DNA from: Gaiellasilicea sp045403015
GTDB taxonomy: Bacteria > Actinomycetota > Thermoleophilia > Gaiellales > Gaiellaceae
DNA length: 9,918 nucleotides
Direction of reading: 5' to 3'
NCBI GenBank assembly: GCA_045403015.1
Contig: JAXIPI010000379.1
Location: 1 to 9,918, forward strand
Positions within the stretch are counted from its first letter, which is position 1. Each line of letters opens with the position of its first letter. Made by a program: the position numbers and the translations under genes. The notes beneath the pieces were generated by a model. The model saw only the letters and a list, made by a program, of their open reading frames with translations. It had not been told where the DNA came from and searched no databases. This document shows positions 6,429-9,918 of the stretch, in pieces.

Positions 6429-6474
6429 CGGACCGGTCCGGTGTCAGAGACGAGTCTGACACCGGACCTGTCCG
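6429..6474. terminator. Long hairpin between convergent rdgB and yihY-like genes, possible bidirectional terminator
   Basis: A 14-base perfect stem (6435-6448 with 6455-6468, GGTCCGGTGTCAGA / TCTGACACCGGACC) with loop 6449-6454 is extended, after one mismatch, by five more pairs (6429-6433 with 6470-6474). It fills nearly the whole gap between the rdgB TAA (ends 6427) and the yihY-like stop (6476). Neither side has a clear T-run, so simple intrinsic termination is not proven. The core GGTGTCAGA/TCTGACACC resembles arms of REP-type palindromes known in other bacteria. Confidence 0.6.
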
Positions 6475-6475
6475 T

Positions 6476-7291
6476 CTAGGCTAGGCCGACGATCGATTCC
6501 TCGTCTCGGCGGGCGTGCCACCAGTTGACCTCGGCGCCGAAGATGATCACGTTCGCCATCACGTAGAGCCAGACGAGGAGCAGGACCGAGGCTCCGAGCG
6601 CGCGAACCGCCACCACCTCGCTCGAGAACCGAACGAAGAGCGGCAGCGCCTGAAAGGTCACCTGCAGCAGGACCGCGGCGAGCGCGGCGCCCGGCCACAC
6701 CTCACCGAGCGTCAGGTAGACGTTGGTCAGCCGCTCGTACGCCGCGACGAGAAAGACGAACACCGCGGCGGTCGAGATGAGAATGGAGACGGAGTAACCG
6801 ACGATGTCGTTCCCGACGATTCCGGGCGCGTAGCGATTGAGCAGGTCGTAGCCGGCGGAGCCCACGAAGAGCGCGGCGACGAGGATGATGAGCGAGCCCG
6901 CCATGAACAACGACGCCAGGAACTTGCCGCGGAGGAAAGAGCGGTTCGGGCGGCGGTAGACGATGTTGAACGCCGACTCGAGCACGCTGAAGAGCGACAG
7001 CGAGGTCCAGAGCAGGAAGACGCCTCCGATCACGCCCAGCGTCGTCGCATTGCTCGTGATCGTCTTCACCACCTGCACGATGTCGTTGATGCCCTGAGAC
7101 GGGAAGAGACGCTGGAGCTCCTTGACCAGGTAGCTCGACTCCTCGGCGCGGCCGGTGTATCCGAGGATCGCGAGTGCGAGGAAGATCAGCGAGACCGACG
7201 ACAGCAGGCCGAAGTAGGCGATCATCGCGGCGAGGTGGGGCCCCCGGTCGGCGTAGAATTTCGTCACCGGTTGCTTCAGCGGTGTCCGCAC
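6476..7291 (-). CDS. YihY/BrkB-family inner-membrane protein
   Basis: A 271-residue polytopic membrane protein, a usual length for YihY (once wrongly called RNase BN). The N-terminal MRTPLKQPVTKFYADRG precedes the family segment LAAMIAYFGLLSSVSLIFLA (20-39). Further membrane helices fall near 84-110, 124-147, 163-184, 197-219 and 233-252. Typical motifs are AAYERLTNVYLTLGEVWPGA (183-202) and LLVWLYVMANVIIFGAEVNW (238-257). A soluble loop of about 35 residues follows the first helix, as is common. Function in the family is not settled; transport or envelope roles have been suggested. GTG 7291 is chosen because a -10-like GATACT lies six bases upstream and it leaves a sensible cytoplasmic N-terminus. 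The frame stays open further upstream, but only by running antisense through the LC7-like gene. Confidence 0.9.
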   Translation of the reverse strand: MRTPLKQPVTKFYADRGPHLAAMIAYFGLLSSVSLIFLALAILGYTGRAEESSYLVKELQRLFPSQGINDIVQVVKTITSNATTLGVIGGVFLLWTSLSLFSVLESAFNIVYRRPNRSFLRGKFLASLFMAGSLIILVAALFVGSAGYDLLNRYAPGIVGNDIVGYSVSILISTAAVFVFLVAAYERLTNVYLTLGEVWPGAALAAVLLQVTFQALPLFVRFSSEVVAVRALGASVLLLVWLYVMANVIIFGAEVNWWHARRDEESIVGLA

Positions 7292-7297
7292 GCCCGC

Positions 7298-7303
7298 AGT
7301 ATC
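7298..7303 (-). promoter_or_regulatory. -10-like GATACT of the yihY-like gene, overlapping the divergent -10
   Basis: Read on the minus strand, GATACT matches TATAAT at four positions, including the key A at -11 and T at -7. It is followed by six bases (GCGGGC) and GTG 7291, which would give a leaderless transcript. It shares six bases of AGTATCGT with the opposite-strand -10. The non-consensus first base makes it the weakest of the five such elements here. Confidence 0.42.
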
Positions 7304-7305
7304 GT
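7300..7305 (+). promoter_or_regulatory. -10-like TATCGT of the LC7-pyrE operon (leaderless)
   Basis: TATCGT fits TANNNT and sits seven bases before ATG 7313, the same geometry as in front of murI. It overlaps the minus-strand GATACT of the yihY-like gene. The start codons of the two divergent genes are only 21 bases apart, so both promoters must lie in or around this AGTATCGT core. Confidence 0.5.
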
Positions 7306-7312
7306 CTCGGCG

Positions 7313-7714
7313 ATGGATGCCGCGTCCGCACTGGCCGACCTGACCGAGATCTCGACCCAGGTCGAGGCCGCTGTCCTCCTCGACGAGTCGGGCGCGGTGC
7401 TCGCTGCGGCACCTGACGACTCCACGCGCAGCGAGCGGCTCGCTCGAACTGCCGTCGACCTGCTCGCCGCCGCCCGCGAGCGCTCCGAGAGCTCGGGCCG
7501 CACGCTCACGCAGCTCGAGGCGGCGCTCCGCGACGGGAGCGTCTTCGTCGCACGTGACGACGGCCGCAGCATCGTGGCAGTCACAAGCGCCTCGCCCACG
7601 TCCGGCCTCGTCTTCTACGACCTCCGGGCCTGCCTTCGGACCCTGGCCGAGGCGGAGAAGAAGCCGCAGAAGAAGCCCAGAGTTCGCCGGCCGAAAGACG
7701 AGCCCCATGCGTAA
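7313..7714 (+). CDS. Roadblock/LC7-like domain protein
   Basis: A 133-residue protein whose first 110 or so residues read as a Roadblock/LC7 fold. An N-terminal helix (MDAASALADLTEISTQ) is followed by the strand pair VEAAVLLDESGAVLAAAP (17-34). Next come a central helix with SERLARTAVDLLAAARERSE (40-59) and the strands LTQLEAALRDGSVFVARDDG and SIVAVTSASPTSGLVFYDLR. The last 20 residues are a Lys/Arg/Pro-rich tail (KKPQKKPRVRRPK), possibly for nucleic acid or membrane-surface contact. Such proteins usually regulate a small Ras-like GTPase (MglB-MglA) or sit in actinobacterial conservon operons, but no GTPase gene is present nearby. ATG 7313 has the leaderless TATCGT element; a second ATG at 7317 is out of frame. 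It overlaps the next gene by 8 bases. Family assignment is moderately confident; the role is unknown. Confidence 0.7.
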   Translation: MDAASALADLTEISTQVEAAVLLDESGAVLAAAPDDSTRSERLARTAVDLLAAARERSESSGRTLTQLEAALRDGSVFVARDDGRSIVAVTSASPTSGLVFYDLRACLRTLAEAEKKPQKKPRVRRPKDEPHA

Positions 7715-7886
7715 GCTGCTCGCGCTGGTCGTCTTCGTGGTCGGGCCGCTTCTCTATCTCGCACGCCGCCGCAGCACGCCCGGCGAGCGCGTGCACCTCT
7801 ACTACGACGACGGCTCGATGGTCACGCTCGAGCCGAGCGCGCCCGAAGCCGAGCGGCTGCTCGCACTGGCCCGCGCGGCGCTCTAG
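7707..7886 (+). CDS. Small single-pass membrane protein of unknown function
   Basis: A 59-residue protein. MRKLLALVVFVVGPLLYLARRR gives one hydrophobic segment (about 4-19) flanked by basic residues on both sides. A short soluble part of about 37 residues follows, containing ERVHLYYDDGSMVTLEPSAPE. That part could form a beta hairpin (VHLYYDDGSMVTLE) and ends in a helix (EAERLLALARAAL). No signal-peptidase site is evident, so an N-terminal anchor is likely, with topology undecided. ATG 7707 overlaps the LC7-like stop by 8 bases, and the TAG (7884-7886) directly abuts the pyrE ATG. This is a tight fit that argues for a genuine translated gene rather than chance. I do not recognise a family. Confidence 0.7.
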   Translation: MRKLLALVVFVVGPLLYLARRRSTPGERVHLYYDDGSMVTLEPSAPEAERLLALARAAL

Positions 7887-8453
7887 ATGACCGAGACCGA
7901 CGAGCTCGGCGCGCAGCTGCGCGAGCATGCGCTGCTCGAGGGAGACTTCCTGCTCCGCTCGGGGAAGCGATCGAGCTACTACCTCGACAAGTACCGCTTC
8001 GAGACGCTCCCCGAGCTGCTCGGCCCGATCGGCGAGCGGCTTGCCGCCGCCGTTCGCGAGTTCGAGCCGGACGCAGTCCGCCTTGCCGGCCCGGCGCTCG
8101 GTGCCGTCGCGTTGGCCGCAGCCGCCTCGCTGTCCTCCGGGTTGCCTTTCGTGATCGTTCGCGACGCGGCAAAGGAATACGGGACGGCCAACCGCCTCGA
8201 AGGCGTCTTCGAGGAAGGCGAGCTCGTCTGCCTGATCGAGGACGTCGTCACCTCCGGCGGAGCGCTTGCTGATGCGGTTGGGGCGCTTCGAGAAGCCGGT
8301 CTCGTGGTCAGAAACGCGGTCTGCGTTGTCGATCGCGAGGAGGGTGGAGCGGACGCGCTGGCCAGGCTCGGCGTGCGCCTGCGTTCGCTCTACCGGGCAG
8401 GAGAACTCGTGCCGGCGGCAAAAACTGCCGCAAACCGCATGGTTAAGCCGTAA
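7887..8453 (+). CDS. pyrE: Orotate phosphoribosyltransferase (or close PRTase relative)
   Basis: A 188-residue type I phosphoribosyltransferase that would make orotidine 5'-phosphate from orotate and PRPP in pyrimidine synthesis. SGKRSSYYLDKYRFETLP (25-42) is the OPRTase N-terminal motif. The PRPP-binding loop VCLIEDVVTSGGALADAV (114-131) has the paired acids E118-D119. The mobile catalytic loop VRDAAKEYGTANRLEG (91-106) keeps R92 and K96 (Salmonella R99 and K103), but has Asp93 where the Salmonella enzyme has Lys100, and Tyr98 where it has His105. The Lys73 position also appears to be non-Lys (GPALGAVAL). These changes leave some doubt about substrate, although overall similarity favours PyrE. 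ATG 7887 follows the previous stop with no gap and has no Shine-Dalgarno sequence, so translation is probably coupled. HU follows 76 bases later with its own promoter. Confidence 0.88.
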   Translation: MTETDELGAQLREHALLEGDFLLRSGKRSSYYLDKYRFETLPELLGPIGERLAAAVREFEPDAVRLAGPALGAVALAAAASLSSGLPFVIVRDAAKEYGTANRLEGVFEEGELVCLIEDVVTSGGALADAVGALREAGLVVRNAVCVVDREEGGADALARLGVRLRSLYRAGELVPAAKTAANRMVKP

Positions 8454-8457
8454 ACGG

Positions 8458-8486
8458 TTGAGCAAGTCCGATACGGCTGTTAGGGT
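8458..8486 (+). promoter_or_regulatory. Promoter of the HU gene
   Basis: TTGAGC (8458-8463) and TAGGGT (8481-8486) are separated by 17 bases, the optimal spacing. Transcription would begin near 8493 and give a leader of about 37 bases. It starts five bases after the pyrE stop, so HU can be expressed apart from the upstream operon. This and the exonuclease promoter are the only ones here with a recognisable -35. Confidence 0.62.
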
Positions 8487-8514
8487 CCCGGCGGGTTTTG
8501 AAACGTCCCACGAC

Positions 8515-8520
8515 AGGAGG
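8515..8520 (+). promoter_or_regulatory. Strong ribosome binding site of the HU gene
   Basis: AGGAGG, a perfect Shine-Dalgarno match, lies nine bases before GTG 8530 and decides that start over the in-frame open region upstream, which runs into pyrE. It is the strongest such site in the window and fits a highly expressed protein. Confidence 0.8.
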
Positions 8521-8529
8521 AGTGGCAAA

Positions 8530-8811
8530 GTGACGAAGCAGGAGTTTGTTGACGCAGTGGCGTCGAGGGCGAATCTATCCCGCCGCGATGCAGGCGCCGC
8601 GGTGGAGGCGGTCCTCGACACCGTCACCGATGCGCTGAAGAGGCGTGACACGATCACGTTCACGGGATTCGGCAAGTTCTCGACGAGCGATCGCGCCGCC
8701 CGCGAAGGCGTCAACCCGCGCAACCCAAGCCAGAAGGTGCACATCCCGGCGGCGACCGTGCCGAAGTTCTCGGCCGGAAGCCAGCTGAAGGCGGCCGTCA
8801 AGGGCGGATAG
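8530..8811 (+). CDS. HU-family histone-like DNA-binding protein
   Basis: A 93-residue nucleoid protein that binds and bends DNA as a dimer. MTKQEFVDAVASRANLSRRDAGAAVEAVLDTVTDAL forms the two dimerisation helices. TITFTGFGKFSTSDRAAREG (41-60) is the HU signature with the conserved GFGKF. VNPRNPSQKVHIPAATVPKF (61-80) is the DNA-gripping arm, with the intercalating proline at P63. SAGSQLKAAVKGG closes the fold. It lacks the long Lys/Ala-rich C-terminal tail of mycobacterial HupB, so it is the short, classical form. GTG 8530 is fixed by the AGGAGG site. The gene stands alone, with its own promoter upstream and an intrinsic terminator 24 bases downstream. HU and IHF are hard to separate by sequence alone; HU is preferred for an actinobacterium. 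Confidence 0.95.
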   Translation: MTKQEFVDAVASRANLSRRDAGAAVEAVLDTVTDALKRRDTITFTGFGKFSTSDRAAREGVNPRNPSQKVHIPAATVPKFSAGSQLKAAVKGG

Positions 8812-8835
8812 CCCCGGCCGCTCCTCCGAGACCTC

Positions 8836-8882
8836 GAGGGCCGTACTCGTCAGGCAGACGGTGCGGCCCTCTTTGTTCTCTT
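8836..8882 (+). terminator. Intrinsic terminator of the HU gene
   Basis: An 11-pair stem with one G-T wobble (8836-8846 with 8861-8871, starting GAGGGCCG / ending CGGCCCTC) is extended by a four-pair inner stem (8848-8851 with 8857-8860, CGTC/GACG) around loop AGGCA, with T8847 bulged. A T-rich tail (TTTGTTCTCTT, 8872-8882) follows directly. This is the clearest rho-independent terminator in the window. Confidence 0.85.
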
Positions 8883-8909
8883 GCAGACGAACGTATGTTC
8901 GCTTAGGCT
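8881..8909 (+). promoter_or_regulatory. Promoter of the exonuclease-GIY gene (leaderless, SOS-like)
   Basis: TTGCAG (8881-8886) and TAGGCT (8904-8909) are exactly 17 bases apart. The -10 is seven bases before ATG 8917, so the transcript is probably leaderless. The -35 overlaps the T-rich tail of the HU terminator by two bases. The LexA-type box at 8888-8901 fills the spacer. Confidence 0.7.
8888..8901 (+). promoter_or_regulatory. LexA-binding (SOS) box
   Basis: CGAACGTATGTTCG is an exact match to the GAAC-N4-GTTC core (8889-8900) used by LexA in Gram-positive bacteria and actinobacteria, with the symmetric outer C and G of the longer consensus TCGAACNNNNGTTCGA. It lies wholly between the -35 and -10 hexamers, so bound LexA would block RNA polymerase. 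The gene it controls is a DNA-repair type nuclease, which makes chance unlikely. Confidence 0.78.
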
Positions 8910-8916
8910 CCGGGGC

Positions 8917-9918
8917 ATGCAGCTCTCGTTCGACGCCGCCGATCGTCTCGTCGAGCTGGTCGAGGCGCGACATGGGCCCGTGCCGGCCGAGGACGCGGCC
9001 CGCACGCTCTATTCGCTACGCCACGTTCCGGCGGGACTCGCGCGGTCGCTGCTCGCGGACGTCGTCGAAGGGGATGCGCGCCTCAGCTGGCGCGGGGCGA
9101 ACGTCGGGCTCGCCGACGTGCCCGGCACGGCGCTGGCACTCGAGTCCGCGACCTACGTCGTCGTCGATCTCGAGACGACCGGTCTTTCGCCCGGCAGCTC
9201 GTCGATCTGCGAGATCGGCGCCGTGCGGGTGCGCGACCTCGAGCTCACTGAGCGTTTCGAGACGCTCGTCAACCCGCGCCGGCCCCTGCCGGCCGCGATC
9301 GCGGCTCTGACCGGAATCGACCCGGGCGACCTGCGCGGTGCACCTCCGGTCGAGCTTGCCGTGCGGCGTTTCCTCGAGTTCGCCGGGGACGCAGTGCTCG
9401 TCGCGCACAACGCGCGCTTCGACATCGGCTTCCACGACCGCGAGGTCGAGCGGCTGACGGGGAGGCGAATCGCCGCACCGGTCGTCGACACCGTCTGGCT
9501 CGCGCGACGAGTGCTCGCCGGCCGGGTCGCGCGCGTCGGGCTCGCGTCGCTCGCGCAGTTCTTCGGCACCTCGACGCGGCCGTGTCACCGGGCACTCGCG
9601 GATGCCGAGGCGACGGCGGAGATCCTGCTCGCGCTGATCGGTCTCGCGCAGGAACGTGGCGCAAGCACGGTCGCCGAGCTTGCCGACCTCGCGGCGCCCC
9701 GCGCACGCTGGCTTGCGGGGACGCGCTCGCCCCTCGGGGGAGCGCCGCAGCGACCGGGGGTCTACCTCTTCCGCGACCGGAACGAGCAGGTGCTCTACGT
9801 CGGACGCGCCCGCGACCTTCGTGCGAGGCTGCGTTCCTACTTCAGGACCGAGCGGCAGCGGCCGGCCGTCGAGGCTGCGCTCGGGGCGCTCGAACGGGTC
9901 GAGTGGCGGGTGCTTGGC
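8917..9918 (+). CDS. DEDDh 3'-5' exonuclease fused to a UvrC-type GIY-YIG domain (3' end outside window)
   Basis: The frame is open to the window edge, giving 334 residues. An N-terminal helical region (1-75) precedes a DnaQ-like exonuclease domain: VVVDLETTGLSPG (81-93, with D84 and E86), LVAHNARFDIGF (161-172, with D169) and HRALADAEATAEIL (224-237, with H224 and D229), the full DEDDh set. A linker leads to PGVYLFRDRNEQVLYVGRAR (280-299) and LRARLRSYF (301-309), the start of a GIY-YIG nuclease domain like that of UvrC. The arrangement matches the actinobacterial family that includes mycobacterial Rv2191, about 600 residues long, so roughly the second half is missing. It would act in DNA repair, probably by incision and end trimming, but the reaction is not known to me. 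ATG 8917 is supported by the leaderless TAGGCT. The LexA box predicts DNA-damage induction. Confidence 0.92.
   Translation, partial: MQLSFDAADRLVELVEARHGPVPAEDAARTLYSLRHVPAGLARSLLADVVEGDARLSWRGANVGLADVPGTALALESATYVVVDLETTGLSPGSSSICEIGAVRVRDLELTERFETLVNPRRPLPAAIAALTGIDPGDLRGAPPVELAVRRFLEFAGDAVLVAHNARFDIGFHDREVERLTGRRIAAPVVDTVWLARRVLAGRVARVGLASLAQFFGTSTRPCHRALADAEATAEILLALIGLAQERGASTVAELADLAAPRARWLAGTRSPLGGAPQRPGVYLFRDRNEQVLYVGRARDLRARLRSYFRTERQRPAVEAALGALERVEWRVLG

Noticed and set aside
7254..7259. TAGAAT on the plus strand inside the yihY-like gene as an upstream promoter for the LC7-pyrE operon
   Set aside because: Good -10 match, but no -35 at the right spacing and it would leave a 47-base leader without a Shine-Dalgarno sequence; the TATCGT at 7300 fits better. 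It could still act as a second promoter.
6515..7312. Plus-strand upstream extension of the LC7-like frame (266 codons) antisense to the yihY-like gene
   Set aside because: The extension is an Arg/Glu/Asp/His-rich complement of a membrane protein gene; the LC7 fold begins at ATG 7313, which has its own -10 element.
8415..8431. Small hairpin GCGGCA-AAAAC-TGCCGC near the pyrE 3' end as a terminator
   Set aside because: Only six pairs, inside the coding region, and followed by mixed sequence rather than a T-run.
7581..8801. Minus-strand open frame of 406 codons opposite the small membrane protein, pyrE and HU
   Set aside because: Crosses three well-supported genes, the HU promoter and its ribosome binding site; no recognisable domain.
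9161..9180. Inverted repeat GTCGTC / GACGAC in the exonuclease gene
   Set aside because: It encodes the catalytic VVDLETT motif; the symmetry is explained by Asp, Val and Thr codon choice.
1..9918. tRNA, rRNA, riboswitch, CRISPR array, insertion sequence, toxin-antitoxin or phage-defence genes
   Set aside because: Gaps between genes are at most about 105 bases and are accounted for by promoters, hairpins and a terminator; no transposase, cloverleaf or spaced direct repeats were seen by eye.

Overview
This GC-rich (visibly about 68-70%), gene-dense window looks like a chromosome segment of a non-mycelial actinobacterium. My best guess is a Thermoleophilia/Gaiellales-type soil lineage; that placement is inference, from gene order, frequent GTG starts, leaderless -10/start-codon arrangements, a GAACNNNNGTTC LexA box and an exonuclease-UvrC-type fusion gene. 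It holds 15 coding genes, two of them cut by the window edges. I see no rRNA, tRNA, CRISPR array, insertion sequence or phage gene, and no gene-free stretch longer than about 110 bases.

Layout. (1) 1-2948, plus strand: a tightly overlapping five-gene run, namely the 3' part of an AlkA-type DNA glycosylase, a GNAT acetyltransferase with an unassigned second domain, a CPYC-type glutathione-S-transferase-like protein, an alpha/beta hydrolase and a single-domain rhodanese. (2) 2945-3613, minus: a class I glutamine amidotransferase, convergent with the rhodanese (their stops share one CTAG) and divergent from murI. (3) 3666-6427, plus: murI, rph, mgtC/sapB-like, rdgB, all overlapping. (4) 6429-6474: a long hairpin that fills the gap to the convergent yihY-like membrane protein gene (6476-7291, minus). 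(5) 7313-8453, plus: a Roadblock/LC7-like protein, a 59-aa single-membrane-segment protein and pyrE, transcribed divergently from yihY across only 21 bases. (6) 8530-8811: an HU-family nucleoid protein with its own promoter, a strong ribosome binding site and an intrinsic terminator. (7) 8917 to the window end: a DEDDh exonuclease fused to a UvrC-type GIY-YIG domain, behind a promoter whose spacer is occupied by a LexA-type box.

Most genes are housekeeping: cell-wall D-glutamate (murI), RNA 3'-end processing (rph), nucleotide-pool cleaning (rdgB), pyrimidine synthesis (pyrE), nucleoid structure (HU) and DNA repair (alkA-like, exonuclease-GIY). The most informative signals are regulatory. Five start codons lie exactly 6 or 7 bases after a -10-like hexamer (leaderless pattern). 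One 8-bp stretch appears to serve as -10 for two divergent genes. The exonuclease gene has an SOS-like promoter. I did not find a clear, wholly new multi-gene system; the least explained parts are the LC7/small-membrane-protein/pyrE cluster and the C-terminal domain of the GNAT protein.
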